Counted from the first letter of the stretch, positions 21,601 to 28,960 are shown. The stretch is DNA of 64,000 nucleotides from Mastigias papua (GCA_964019165.1 OZ025282.1:3622131-3686130); one strand, 5' to 3'. Translations and numbers: made by a program. The notes: a model not told the origin generated them from the letters alone.

Positions 21601-22734
21601 ATCAGCATCCAAAGTGGGTCTAAATTTAGCTGTTGAACGCATTTGTGGGGAGAATCCTGCATGATGATTGGCCACTTAGGTTGCAAGAAAATAGATCTGA
21701 TTAGACTCTTAAACTTTTGTTATGCTCATTCTGCTATATACCAAGCACATTCTAAAAGTATAAGGAGTTGAAATAAGATGATAGGGATCAAATTAGAATT
21801 AAGCATTTAAGAAGTAAAGCTTCATGCCAGTCTCCTGCACCATTCATACCAAAGACATAGTTTTTACGCGATATTCAACAAAGGTACACCATGAAAATTG
21901 GAGAAATATTGAGAGGGTTATGTTCTTTAAACTTATATTTAGTACTCTTTCAAAACACTAGGGAGAAATCTTGAACTATTCAGAATAATAGGCACTGCTA
22001 ACAGGCAAAGTTGGCAATGGGAAAAATTTATTACTATAAATGTCCAACATAAATGCCTGCTTTACAACAGAAACCGAGATTAACAGACACACTTCACAGC
22101 TGATTAACTAAGAGTTCTGCTAAACTTTTAGAATTATGCGTAATCGCTCACCCCATAACACAGCTGGAGATATGTGTATAAGAGTAATAGTGGTTTAATC
22201 GCGATATTCCCCTGATTTGCCTCCATAAATCCTAGTTCACACTAGTCGTAAAAATCAGAGAAGTCGGTGATTATCCTAATTCATACGTGTTTTAGGACAA
22301 GTGTGAACATGCTTCATAAGCTATCCACGACATCGGCGACTTCCCGACAGAAATGAGTTCTATTTGAAAAATTCATGACCCTGATATCATCAATACCCAA
22401 GTGAAATCATGTGTGTCTATGGTATTTCAATAAATATGAATGAGTTAGTCAAACTGATATACCAAATGTATGCTATCGTAAAACCTGGCACTAGAAATGA
22501 CAAAGATATTGACTATTTGCTAAAATGTTAAATAACTATCATTTCACAGGAAAAGCAACGAATTTATAAGTGGAATTTCCACTTACAAATTCGTTGCTTT
22601 TCCAGTGAATATAGGGCTAACTTACTTGCTGCTAGTGCGGCACATGCCTCATTTCCAGTCACTTTATGAGCAGATGCTCCAATGCTCAGTACAATGGCAA
22701 CAAGAATATCCAACAGATGGCCTGATTGGCGCAT
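471..22734 (-). CDS. THBS: Thrombospondin, COMP-like, with 11 EGF domains (27 exons, C-terminus incomplete)
   Basis: This gene encodes a secreted, oligomeric, calcium-binding matrix glycoprotein. Joining 27 exons gives 1037 codons plus one base. Layout by residue: signal peptide 1-22 (cleavage after ASA), spacer 23-45, coiled coil about 46-74, CPMC 77-80, eleven EGF-like domains about 85-565, thrombospondin type 3 repeats about 565-825, and the C-terminal L-lectin-like domain about 826-1037. The type 3 and C-terminal parts follow vertebrate thrombospondins motif by motif (DNCP..PN..Q.D.D.DG.GD.CD repeats, [30 protein letters not shown]). All introns are GT-AG. No laminin-G N-domain or type 1 (properdin) repeats are present, so it is not of the thrombospondin-1/2 subgroup. 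Vertebrate pentameric thrombospondins have four EGF domains, so this one is expanded. The final codons after residue 1037 are not located. Family assignment is very secure; the exact paralogue is not decided. Confidence 0.96.
1195..1292 (-). CDS. Thrombospondin exon 26: C-terminal domain
   Basis: Residues 959-990 plus two bases, 98 bp. [20 protein letters not shown] then [12 protein letters not shown], matching vertebrate VR.LW.D.R..GWKD..AYRW.L.HRP..G.IRV. Acceptor GCTCACTTTAG, donor AATACG|GTAGGT. Confidence 0.95.
1555..1629 (-). CDS. Thrombospondin exon 25: C-terminal domain
   Basis: Residues 934-958, 75 bp, phase 0-0. [20 protein letters not shown] then DTPNQ, matching vertebrate VKS.TGPGE.LRNALWHTGDT. 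Acceptor ATTTATACTAG, donor AACCAG|GTGTGT. Confidence 0.95.
2232..2428 (-). CDS. Thrombospondin exon 24: C-terminal domain core
   Basis: Residues 868-933, 197 bp, phase 1 in and 0 out. It carries the best conserved stretch of the family: [20 protein letters not shown] then [20 protein letters not shown]. The DDDY acidic residues belong to the calcium sites of the domain. NQT is a possible glycosylation site. Acceptor GATTCTGTTTAG, donor ATCAAG|GTGAAA. Confidence 0.97.
3061..3109 (-). CDS. Thrombospondin exon 23: C-terminal domain
   Basis: Residues 852-867 plus one base, 49 bp. [16 protein letters not shown] matches the vertebrate G.E..Q..NSDPGLAVG strand. Acceptor TGCGAACAG, donor GCAGTAG|GTATGT. 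Confidence 0.93.
3481..3659 (-). CDS. Thrombospondin exon 22: last type 3 repeat and start of C-terminal domain
   Basis: Residues 792-851, 179 bp, phase 1 in and 0 out. [20 protein letters not shown] holds the canonical thrombospondin RGD (795-797). It is followed by DDCP, a possible NVT glycosylation site, and the start of the lectin-like domain ([29 protein letters not shown]). Acceptor TCAAACCAAAG, donor AACAAG|GTAATG. Confidence 0.96.
4340..4435 (-). CDS. Thrombospondin exon 21: type 3 repeats
   Basis: Residues 760-791 plus one base, 96 bp, phase 1-1. [20 protein letters not shown] then [11 protein letters not shown]. Acceptor TCTGCTTTTAG, donor GAATG|GTGAGG. Confidence 0.95.
4685..4770 (-). 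CDS. Thrombospondin exon 20: type 3 repeats
   Basis: Residues 731-759 plus one base, 86 bp. [20 protein letters not shown] then LDTDNDRIG. The DNC here is not followed by Pro. An AT-rich low-complexity intron of about 490 bases separates it from exon 19. Acceptor TTTTCTTCAG, donor GAATTG|GTAGGT. Confidence 0.94.
4880..5175. repeat. Degenerate TATAA-type low-complexity tract in intron 19
   Basis: A stretch of nearly pure A/T built from imperfect (TATAA)n and related pentamers, located in the intron between thrombospondin exons 19 and 20. It resembles a decayed version of the clean pentanucleotide array at 34.8 kb. Confidence 0.7.
5261..5313 (-). CDS. Thrombospondin exon 19: type 3 repeat with RGD
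   Basis: Residues 714-730 plus two bases, 53 bp. [17 protein letters not shown] contains an RGD at 721-723, upstream of the usual thrombospondin RGD. Acceptor CATTTTGCAG, donor GATAC|GTATGT; the split Thr codon is completed by the A that starts the next exon, which confirms the pairing. Confidence 0.94.
5883..6001 (-). CDS. Thrombospondin exon 18: type 3 repeats
   Basis: Residues 674-713, 119 bp, phase 1 in and 0 out. [20 protein letters not shown], then [19 protein letters not shown]. Acceptor CTAATTTTTAG, donor GACCAG|GTATTT. Confidence 0.95.
6523..6682 (-). CDS. Thrombospondin exon 17: type 3 repeats
   Basis: Residues 621-673 plus one base, 160 bp, phase 0 in and 1 out. It carries two full units: [18 protein letters not shown] then [16 protein letters not shown], and [20 protein letters not shown]. 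All Asp ligands and Cys are in their usual places. Acceptor AATCTTATAG, donor AACGATG|GTGAGT. Confidence 0.96.
6947..7054 (-). CDS. Thrombospondin exon 16: type 3 repeats
   Basis: Residues 585-620, 108 bp, phase 0-0. [18 protein letters not shown] followed by [18 protein letters not shown]: alternating N-type and C-type calcium motifs with Asp at the ligand positions and one Cys pair. Acceptor ACCATTTAAG, donor GCATCG|GTGAGC. Confidence 0.96.
7524..7628 (-). CDS. Thrombospondin exon 15: EGF 11 end, start of type 3 repeats
   Basis: Residues 550-584, 105 bp, phase 0-0. [20 protein letters not shown] is the standard thrombospondin junction between the last EGF domain and the first calcium repeat (vertebrate C..GYAGDG..CG.DSD.DG). 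[10 protein letters not shown] follows, a slightly short form of the LPCGANATYHCKK loop. Acceptor CTCTATCTAG, donor AAACCA|GTATGT. Confidence 0.96.
7788..7885. repeat. (GATT)n imperfect microsatellite
   Basis: Repeated GATT/GATC/GTTGATTG units with interruptions, in the intron between thrombospondin exons 14 and 15, just beside a MITE copy at 7992. Confidence 0.7.
7992..8192 (+). mobile_element. Foldback MITE family 1, copy 1
   Basis: About 200 bp with long imperfect terminal inverted repeats. The left end AGCATAGCAGTCAAATGCTT ... TTTTCTCCCAACCTA pairs with the right end read in reverse (AGCACAGCCGCCATATG ... TTTTCTCCCAATCTAATTGA). The centre is GGGCCTAAATGTAGCTGCAG. It has no coding capacity, and two more copies lie in the window. 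It sits in a thrombospondin intron. Confidence 0.85.
8493..8654 (-). CDS. Thrombospondin exon 14: EGF 10 end and EGF 11
   Basis: Residues 496-549, 162 bp, phase 0-0. [19 protein letters not shown] completes EGF 10. EGF 11 starts [21 protein letters not shown] and lacks the calcium-binding DxDEC signature. This is as expected for the last EGF domain before the type 3 repeats of thrombospondins. Acceptor TTTCAACCCAG, donor TGTCAG|GTAAGT. Confidence 0.95.
9140..9245 (+). repeat. Short copy of the CTTTAGTAGTACAAATTCC repeat in a thrombospondin intron
   Basis: TTGACAAGTTTCTTGGAGAT TTTGTCTTTAGTAGTACAAA followed by a decayed end (GGTTCCTTACAAAGCGGTTC). Same family as 38440. In the intron between exons 13 and 14. 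Confidence 0.6.
9628..9753 (-). CDS. Thrombospondin exon 13: EGF 9/EGF 10 halves
   Basis: Residues 454-495, 126 bp, phase 0-0. [19 protein letters not shown] completes EGF 9; [13 protein letters not shown]...SCINTV opens EGF 10. Acceptor TTTTTTCGCAG, donor ACAGTC|GTGAGT. Confidence 0.94.
10614..10739 (-). CDS. Thrombospondin exon 12: EGF 8/EGF 9 halves
   Basis: Residues 412-453, 126 bp, phase 0-0. [19 protein letters not shown] completes EGF 8; [13 protein letters not shown]...CRNTP opens EGF 9. NVT is a possible glycosylation site. Acceptor CCTTTTCAG, donor ACGCCC|GTTAGT, unusual in having C at the last exon base. Confidence 0.92.
10945..11061. repeat. (TGAG)n microsatellite
   Basis: About 24 nearly perfect GTGA units followed by a short (TG)n run, in the intron between thrombospondin exons 11 and 12. 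On the minus strand it translates to repeated SLTH, which is an artefact. Confidence 0.95.
11384..11509 (-). CDS. Thrombospondin exon 11: EGF 7/EGF 8 halves
   Basis: Residues 370-411, 126 bp, phase 0-0. [19 protein letters not shown] completes EGF 7; [13 protein letters not shown]...KCINTL opens EGF 8. Acceptor ATTTTTCAG, donor ACACTC|GTATGT. Confidence 0.94.
12202..12327 (-). CDS. Thrombospondin exon 10: EGF 6/EGF 7 halves
   Basis: Residues 328-369, 126 bp, phase 0-0. [13 protein letters not shown]...NC completes EGF 6; [13 protein letters not shown]...CVNTE opens EGF 7. Acceptor CTTCATTTAG, donor ACAGAG|GTCAGA, which is one of the weaker donors of the gene (+4 to +6 AGA). Confidence 0.92.
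12471..12600 (+). mobile_element. tRNA-derived SINE fragment
   Basis: GTGGCCGAGCGGTTAGAGCA is an almost perfect tRNA-Ser/Leu-like A box region. The following part (CTCGTCTACTATGCGAAAGG ... GGTATGAGG) resembles an anticodon arm and a damaged B box, but no cloverleaf can close. A SINE head is more likely than a tRNA gene. Located in the thrombospondin intron between exons 9 and 10. Confidence 0.55.
13237..13362 (-). CDS. Thrombospondin exon 9: EGF 5/EGF 6 halves
   Basis: Residues 286-327, 126 bp, phase 0-0. [19 protein letters not shown] completes EGF 5; [13 protein letters not shown]...KCINTV opens EGF 6. NCT and NAT are possible N-glycosylation sites. Acceptor TGTTCTCAG, donor ACTGTG|GTACGT. 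Confidence 0.94.
14155..14283 (-). CDS. Thrombospondin exon 8: EGF 4/EGF 5 halves
   Basis: Residues 243-285, 129 bp, phase 0-0. [20 protein letters not shown] completes EGF 4; [13 protein letters not shown]...FCVNTM opens EGF 5. Three bases longer than the next five exons because of the PGGG insertion. Acceptor CTTCATAG, donor ACAATG|GTAAGT. Confidence 0.94.
14781..14903 (-). CDS. Thrombospondin exon 7: EGF 3/EGF 4 halves
   Basis: Residues 202-242, 123 bp, phase 0-0. [11 protein letters not shown]...C completes EGF 3; [13 protein letters not shown]...CINQD opens EGF 4. Calcium-binding consensus DIDEC is present. Acceptor ATCTTCCAG, donor CAAGAT|GTAAGT. Confidence 0.94.
15406..15480 (-). CDS. 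Thrombospondin exon 6: end of EGF 2, start of EGF 3
   Basis: Residues 177-201. VC closes EGF 2; [23 protein letters not shown] is the first half of a calcium-binding EGF domain. Acceptor AATTTTCAG, donor CGAAAG|GTACGT. At 75 bp and phase 0-0 it is shorter than the following EGF exons because it lacks the second half of a preceding domain. Confidence 0.93.
15790..16230 (+). repeat. Dispersed repeat family 2, copy in thrombospondin intron 5
   Basis: About 430 bp that match, base for base over long stretches, the region 35950-36570 (TTTATTAGCTTTTTCAT, CATTACATAGACA.ACAAGC, GACGACCGG, TTTCTTA.GTCTCA.AAATCC). It ends in TTTCTTATAAGACTC ... CATAAAAAACCTGT, a form of the terminal motif shared by several other copies. 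It ends close to the donor of exon 5. Confidence 0.75.
16257..16394 (-). CDS. Thrombospondin exon 5: EGF domain 2
   Basis: Residues 131-176. Starts [12 protein letters not shown] and contains [13 protein letters not shown]. It then has the long insertion [13 protein letters not shown], corresponding to the (V/I)QGVG...AKTNKQVC loop found in the second EGF domain of thrombospondins. The last Cys comes from the next exon. Acceptor CTCTTTCAG, donor CGTCAG|GTATAG, phase 0-0. A dispersed repeat begins close to its donor side. Confidence 0.95.
17417..17568 (-). CDS. Thrombospondin exon 4: EGF domain 1
   Basis: Residues 80-130. Starts by completing Cys80, then QAAFPDPC and a six-cysteine EGF-like domain (DPCASRPC ... 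[15 protein letters not shown] ... CEDINE). The GFECG.CP.GF.GDG pattern is characteristic of the first thrombospondin EGF domain. NVS is a possible N-glycosylation site. Acceptor CGTCAACAG, donor AATGAG|GTATTT, phase 1 in and 0 out. Confidence 0.95.
19497..19545 (-). CDS. Thrombospondin exon 3: end of coiled coil and CPMC
   Basis: Encodes [16 protein letters not shown] and the first base of the second Cys (residues 64-80). It completes the heptads (I, I, F at core positions) and supplies Cys77 and Cys80. These match the two cysteines that disulphide-link subunits just after the coiled coil in COMP and other thrombospondins. Acceptor TTCTTTCAG, donor CCTATGT|GTAAGT, phase 0 in and phase 1 out. 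Confidence 0.93.
20010..20105 (+). repeat. Short copy of the dispersed TTTCTTATAA repeat
   Basis: Partner of the copy at 60720, located in the thrombospondin intron between exons 2 and 3. Confidence 0.55.
20871..20950 (-). CDS. Thrombospondin exon 2: first half of the coiled coil
   Basis: Encodes residues 37-63, with acceptor TATTTGCAG and donor TATCAG|GTTAGC. From [19 protein letters not shown], hydrophobic residues fall at heptad a/d positions (L, I, I, I, L). The last residue, Gln63, is exactly 14 residues before the first Cys of CPMC. In COMP the core Gln54 stands 14 residues before Cys68, so the pentamer core glutamine appears conserved. Confidence 0.92.
21539..21726 (+). mobile_element. 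Foldback MITE family 1, copy 2
   Basis: Same element and orientation as the copy at 7992: AGCATAGCCGCTAAATGCTT ... CAGACCTATTTTGATCCAAC on the left, GGTTGCAAGAAAATAGATCT ... CTCTTAAAC on the right, centre GTGGGTCTAAATTTAGCTG. More diverged in the left arm. Lies in thrombospondin intron 1. Confidence 0.85.
22225..22315. repeat. Decayed short foldback element
   Basis: CTAGTTCACACTAGTCG on the left and GGACAAGTGTGAACATG on the right form imperfect inverted ends about 90 bp apart, containing AATCAGAGAAGTCGGTGA. The ends resemble the TTCACACTAAGAGCG ends of the element at 36331 in general form but not in sequence. Confidence 0.4.
22541..22610. repeat. Near-perfect 27-bp-arm palindrome next to exon 1
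   Basis: Arms 22549-22575 and 22577-22603 are reverse complements with a single mismatch and a one-base centre (GGAAAAGCAACGAATTTATA ... ). It begins about 15 bases inside intron 1 as transcribed on the minus strand, so the pre-mRNA could form a strong hairpin right after the 5' splice site. Confidence 0.9.
22626..22734 (-). CDS. Thrombospondin exon 1: start codon and signal peptide
   Basis: Encodes residues 1-36. The start is MRQSGH, followed by a hydrophobic core [14 protein letters not shown] and an A-S-A cleavage site before HK. That is a textbook secretory signal peptide and is why this ATG was chosen. The donor is GCAGCAA|GTAAGT and the exon ends in phase 1. A good acceptor (pyrimidine tract then TTTTGCAG) lies ten bases before the ATG, so the transcript has an upstream exon. 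The reading frame is open between acceptor and ATG, so a longer N-terminus is possible but unlikely. One unpaired Cys (NEAC) lies in the spacer. Confidence 0.88.
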
Positions 22735-22744
22735 AATTGCTGAT

Positions 22745-24175
22745 CTGCAAAAAGGTAGAGACTATGAAAAGATACAAAAAGTTTTTTAATTTGTGTCTTA
22801 TCTTTGGGAACTAAAATTGCTTTATTGTTTTGGAAGTCAAGCATTCTTGGATGGATATAAACTCAAGTCGTCACGAAAAACCCCATGTGAATCAAAATCA
22901 AAAGATACAATCTTCTCCAAAAATCAAATAAACTAAGACATACAAAAACTGTTGACAAAAGATTTCACCATCAACAATCCATGGACCAGTATCTTAATTT
23001 TTCGAAAGCATAGTGCTAGAGTATATTAAATTTTATACCAGCTTAGTACTAGGTTCTTATAAACCACATTCTTATTATGTGAGTAAAAAACGTGTATGTT
23101 GCACCATTTTCTATGCCCCATATTCAATTTTCACAACAGCATTTGAAAGCATTAGAAAATGGCTGGAACAACATGCCTTGTCAATAGAAGTAACTCAAAA
23201 CTGAACTTCTGTGTATCGTCTAGGACTTAATAAGTATTGGCTCATTCAAATTTTATTCACTATCTTATTCATTACTTGAGCCATTAATCTATCTAGCCAT
23301 CTTTGTTTCATTTCTAACTTCATTCTCAAAAATTTCTGCAATATCTGTCATCCATACTCGTAAATCTACTAGACCTGTCAGGCATGAGTACGCGAAAAAC
23401 AAACCAACACTTTCTCTCCTTTTTATCCTAATTTTGTGTTTTAAGCAAGTCCAAATGGAGTTATTTAGAATATTATCAATACGGATCGTGGTAAACCGCC
23501 TTGGTAATGCAGCCTGACGCATGAATCGACATGCAGTGATACGCGGCCCTCAAACATAAAACGTCATAGTACTGCTTGAAAGTAAATGGCCTTATTTTTA
23601 CCATCTTATTAAGAAGTCAGTGTTTGCTGCTTTAATGTTGCACTTATGTATGCAAGCTGGCACTTCTTGCTGATGAAACAGTGAGCTTGAGTCTGCATAA
23701 CGTTTGAGAAATCTTGCCATATGTCAATATACATACAGCAAACTTTGAAACTCTGTGCAAGTGAAGTAGTAGGAATAGCTGATAACTTAAATAGCTCGTT
23801 GGCAAATTGATTCATTAGCATACCTAATGAAGTAGCTGTAATGATATGACGCGGGCTCCTAAACGACTCGTGAGATAAGGTATTTCTTACTCGAAGTCTC
23901 TTATCTCACGAGGTCTCTTATAAGAATCAATGAGAATTCAGTTCTCAGTGAATCAAACTACTTAAATGCCATGATACATAAAAAGCCTTGTCAATAGTTA
24001 ATAAGTAGCAATTCTCATTCATGTGTCGTATTGAGAATCATAACTCGCCTAAATCTAATCATTACATAGGAACTACTTCGCAAGTTAGGTAAATGGATCA
24101 AAATTAACTTCCTGGCTTAGTTGCTACTTTATGTATTACTTTACTAGTTCACTTATTACTGAGTTTGACAGTTCA
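22745..24175. other. Upstream of thrombospondin exon 1; no gene seen
   Basis: No coding exon is recognised. A short copy of the family 2 terminal region lies at about 23000-23110 (TTAGTACTAGGTTCTTATAA ... AAAAAACGTGTATGTTGCAC). The rest is AT-rich and unremarkable. Confidence 0.6.
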
Positions 24176-24647
24176 TTACTTAGCTAATTAGTTAGCTAGT
24201 TCATTAATTAGTTTGCTCTTTAGTTAGTTAGGCAGTTAAAACGCTAGTTAACTATTTAATTGGTTCACTAGTTAGTTTTTTATCCAGTTGGTTTGTTAGT
24301 TAGCTATTTAATTACTTAGTCAGTTACTTAGTTGATTAATTGCCTCATTAGTTAGTTAGCTAGTTAATAAACTAGTTAGGTAACTGGTATGTTAGCTCAT
24401 TTGCTAGATATTTAGTTATTTTGGTAGTTAATTCATTAATTCATTGATTAGCTAACTAGTTAGTAAGTAAGTTAGTTAGTTAGTTACTTAGTTAGTTAGT
24501 TAGTTAGTTAGTTACTTAGTTAGTTAGCTACTTAGTTACTTAGCTAGCTACTTAGTTAGTTAGTTAGCTAATTCCTTATTTAGTTCATTAGCTCACTAGT
24601 TAGATACATAGCTAGCTAGTTAGTTAGTTAGTTAGTTAGTTACTTAC

Positions 24648-24679
<32 letters not shown>

Positions 24680-24752
24680 CTAATTCCTTACTTAATTCAT
24701 TAGTTCATTAGTTAGATATTTAGCTAGCCAGTTAGAGAGCTGGCTAGTTAAC
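24176..24752. repeat. Long imperfect (TTAG)n tract
   Basis: Nearly 600 bases dominated by TTAG/CTAG tetramers with clean stretches at about 24460-24540 and 24620-24680. The interruptions ATTCCTTA, ATTCATTAG and TAGATA occur more than once, so parts of the tract were duplicated as larger units. Confidence 0.9.
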
Positions 24753-27480
24753 TAGATTTATTGGTCAAAAAAGCTGAGTTAGAACAGCTGAGTTAGCTGT
24801 GGGTTTTATTCAATATGGCTCCAAACAGTGCACACTCGATTCCTTAAAGGTTCAATCTCAGGATTGGTAAACTGTACCATGAAAGGTCAGCCACCTGAAC
24901 AATATGATCTCCCTGTAACATTTAAATATAATCTCGTACGAGTTAGAAACAAAGGCATTTGCGATTGGTTTTATGCCTAAAAATTCTCTGATCTTCTCTA
25001 GCTCAAACTCTAATGTTCTCAAACCCTTCTCCAACTTTCTCCCAATATTTTATTACAAGTAAACATGCTGATGGAGGAATAACGCCTGCTAGTAGCAAAG
25101 GAACGAGAAGACAAACATAAACCAAGATCAGACAGAAAGATTATAGCAATGTTTTTGCTAAATTGATTTATAACAGGATTAAAAAGATGTCAAGGGGAGA
25201 AACCTGAGCATTATTAATCGAATAAGCGGTGGTTGAAAAGCATTTCTCTTCATTTCAGCAAAATGAATAAGGTATAAAAAGTATCGGGACGATGTTCAAA
25301 GTAATTTGGAGCACATGGCAATACTCTCATATTATTTGGCTCCATAGATGGGTTATACCTTTTTGAAAATGGACAAATTAATAAGAATATAAGCTTGAGG
25401 TCTAGCCGAAAAATAATGAAATCAAAGACCACAAAGTGAGGCTTTTTTCCATAACAACAGAAAGAACGAAAATTATGATAGAGATTTAAAACTATTTGAA
25501 AGTGAGACACGCGGATCTTTAGAAGAGAACATTGGACAGAGGATATAAGGATATTTTTACCAAGAAAGACTGTACAATCTGTTCTTTGTTAAGACGTAAA
25601 AAAGGTAAGGAGAGAAGATCAGCATTCCAGACAAATTCGGCCCTACATTCACAAAACGTAACTTCTCTGGATTTCGATGCTTCAAGCTAAAACTTAGCCA
25701 TCCAAAAAGTTCAAAAAGGTAGGAAAAAACAAAGAAAAGGGTAGCATAGTTTAAACCAATAATAGTTTACAATTGAGTTTATGAAGTTTCATTGGATAGC
25801 TTATATCGTAACTACGACTAACAACTGAATCCTACAACTTATCTTCCTTCAAATCTAACATCAACAAACTGGATCTCATCTCCCTGTCTAATTAACTCTC
25901 CTTTCTCTTTCTTCCTTTATCAGGGCTTTATTATAGGCTCTATTGGCCTTTCCCTGACATTACATACTAAAAAAAAGGAAATTGAAAGACTTGTTTTTGG
26001 ATTCGACCCAAGAATGACATTTTGGCGTTACTGTCCCATGAAACTTTGCGAAACTCATCGTTCTTTTGCACACCCAGAATCCGGGACAGTTGAGCCTAAA
26101 TGAGGAAGTCAAAGCCTTTAGTCTTTCCAAGGCTAGTTTGCAAGTCTTTTTAAAGGGAACGAGAGGGGTAAGCCAGTGCTTAACGGGCTTTTTATACACA
26201 GAATATAACTGAAAATTAACCAATCAAAAAGTAAAAAAGGTAATAGAAAACACAAAATATCAGTATGAGAAATGGAAACAGTTAAGTACACACAATTTTA
26301 ATTGAAATCTAACAAATGTCTTTCATTTCTTATCATGCTGCTCATACAAAATGTATACCTTTTTCTTTTCATAAGAACCAGTAAAACTGAGGTTCAGGCT
26401 GGCTATTCTTAATTTTCCCAAAATTTTGAGCTGAATTCTTCTTAATTTGTTCTTAAATTATTGGGTGTAGGCAATGTAGACATTAGCCAATATACCAGAC
26501 AACATTGGATGTTTTGCAAAGGGCAACGAATTCAAGAAAATCAAAGAGGAGAAATGGCAAAGCTGTCATTTCCCCTCAAGCTAACAAGAAAATGACATTT
26601 CATGTCAATATGTTATTGGAAAGTGTATGCATCCTTGCCCAAAAATACATTTTACTACAGTGCTTCAGCCTCAGTTTGTTCTTACTTTGTTCTTCCTTTC
26701 CAATCAGTTTTAAGGATTGTGTTCTTATAAAATTGTTCTTGCAAAAAATAGTGTAATTCAAACGAATATTATAAATTATGTAATGGAAGTTGGAAATGAT
26801 TTAGCAGTCTCAGGCGTACTTCATATCTAGCATTTCAATGTCCTGAATTCAGGAAGCGATGAGCAGGAAGGTCAACCCGTGTTTTCCGTTCAAAACTGTA
26901 CTCCAACCAAACAAAGCCCAACTCCGAGCCTCTAAGCAGAACCTTAGGACCAAATTTTGAATGATTCTTTGTGAGACGTTTCACACCACAAACCTAGATT
27001 ATCGAATTCAGCACACAGAAGTAGTAACCTCCTATCAACTTTCATAACCGATGTCTAGAAGGTGCCACTAGTTTGATTTCTCTCACAGTTTTTAACGCCT
27101 AACGTTGTGCTCGAATTTATTTTATTGCGGTGACAAAAGTAACTGTTGCCGTATTAGACATTATTTGAAAGTCATCGACCATGCTCGGGAAAGAGCCAAT
27201 TCTGAGGTCTCCAAATTAAATCACTCTCCACGCCTTTGTTTTTACATGAATTCGGAGTTCTAGAAAGGATTCTTGAGTCGATTAGCTTTCGCAAATTAAA
27301 TTAGGGCATTACCACAAAAATTATACATTATATATTAATAGTTTGTTGGTAATACATTTTTGGACATGGCAAAGGTTGCTTTCCACGCAGAAGAAAGAGT
27401 CCTTCGCTGTGGGAGAGGGAGGACAGTAAACACAATGCCTAGGATGTCTGATCCATTTCAGTGCCTCTGTAACACATTTT
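24753..27480. other. Non-coding stretch
   Basis: No gene recognised. A segment at about 25810-25900 (CCTACAACTTATCTTCCTTC ... CTGGATCTCATCTCCCTGTC) is similar to 58465-58520 and is therefore part of a dispersed element. The remaining sequence looks unique. Open frames up to 87 codons (25960-26223 minus) show no family resemblance. Confidence 0.5.
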
Positions 27481-27499
27481 TCACTCAGGTTTTCATGAG

Positions 27500-27875
27500 A
27501 AACAAATACTGTATATAAGAATAATGAGGAGGCTCAAATCAGGCAGAAATTAAGCAGCACTGAAGAAACAAAGACAGTCTGAGCTTCAAAAGAAAACTTG
27601 AAAAAAGTGTTTTTACAAAGAGCCTTTTTATTAACTTGGAAACAAACTCGCAATGTAAGATAGCTCACTAATTGCTCACACTGTAACAAATAAAATCAAG
27701 TTCATAAATTCGATTTAAACAATGAATTCCCGACTCGTCTTCGAGAACTTTATGAACATTTAAGAAGCAGTTAAGGCTGGATTTAACAGAATACTAATGA
27801 GCATCCATGCTGAAGGTAGAAAGTTTGTTTCTTATATAAAAAACGTGTAATGCAACAGTACTATAAGCTAAACAT
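27500..27875 (+). repeat. Dispersed repeat family 3, copy 1
   Basis: Matches 55060-55390 in the same orientation along most of its length: GGCTCAAATCA.GCA.AAATTA, ACTGAGCTTCA, AAACTTGAAAAA, TTAAGGCTGGATT, GAAGGTAGAAAGTTTG, and a shared end TTTCTTATATAAAAAACGTG. No protein recognised. Probably a non-autonomous transposon. Confidence 0.75.
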
Positions 27876-28679
27876 AAGAAGACTCTATAAAACAGCTACC
27901 AATAGATCACACACGGGTCAAGGCGTCTGCCAGATACATTTGCCAACTACAGCTGCTCAGTTCAAACTTTTAGACTTCTCGCATTAGAAAAGTCAATCAG
28001 GATAAGGAACAAATTGCAGCATGCTATAGCACTGATAAAGCTTTTTTGTCATGACTTCCATCCATATGTAGTTAAACAAAAAAACTCCTGCCTGACAAGA
28101 TATGATAATGCGATATCAATTTGCATATAAGCAAGAACTTCCAGCTGTTGTGAGAAGGCTAAGAAATATCAGCTCAAATTCAAATTCACCGTTTATTTTG
28201 CAAATTCATTTACAGTAGTCGAAAAGATAGCGCTACTTAGCCATTTTCTTTCATAATCGTAAAGGAGATCATAGATTCTATGGTCGAGAATTCCTGTCTC
28301 AAAATGAACAGTTGTTTGCAAATGCGGACATGCGTACCACATCTTATAGAAGGATAAGCTAATCGAGAGAGAAGTAGTGTGGCTTTACGTGATAAGCTTA
28401 GCTTGTAGACAAGGAAACCAATGGGCTTGATGGCCTAGCAAAATCCCATCAAATTGCGATCCTATTACTAAAGAGATCTACATGGGTATGTTAACAAGAT
28501 CTCAAGTTGATTTCAGAGAAAATTGAAAATCACATGGGCAATATTCTAGCCAGACATATCGCTCCCTGTTCTGTGTGTATTACATTTCACTTTTCTGGCT
28601 GAGTATTGAAACGGTCTAAGTTCTGCCAAAACTTCAGTGCCAACACTTTCTTAACATTTACTCGGCAAGAATGTTTATA

Positions 28680-28960
28680 TTTGTGCAAGGTCACAGAGCT
28701 ACACTGACAGACAAACACTGCAGAATAATACTACTGAAATGCATAGATTTACAGAAGAAATATGTACAATTAAATGAAAGAGATGATGAGCAATCTAGAC
28801 AAATTAAAATTGTAAATAAATATGAACTGGCGAAATTTCTTAGTTCTCAAAGATCCAATTTCTTAGCTCTCAAAGATCCAGTGTTGAAATTTCTTAATTG
28901 TTCGAGCATTCGAGCCCTACCTTCTAATAAACCACTTTCTTATAAAACACTGTTTCCATG
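28680..28960 (+). repeat. Dispersed repeat family 2, copy with a 129-codon chance ORF
   Basis: Shares with the copy at 15790 the segments CTGACAGACAAACACTGC, ACTGAAATGCATAGATTTAC and TTTCTTAG.TCTCAAAGATCC (here duplicated in tandem), and the end CTTTCTTATAAAACACTG. The open frame at 28671-29060 runs through this repeat; its protein resembles nothing I know, so I do not call it a gene. Confidence 0.65.
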
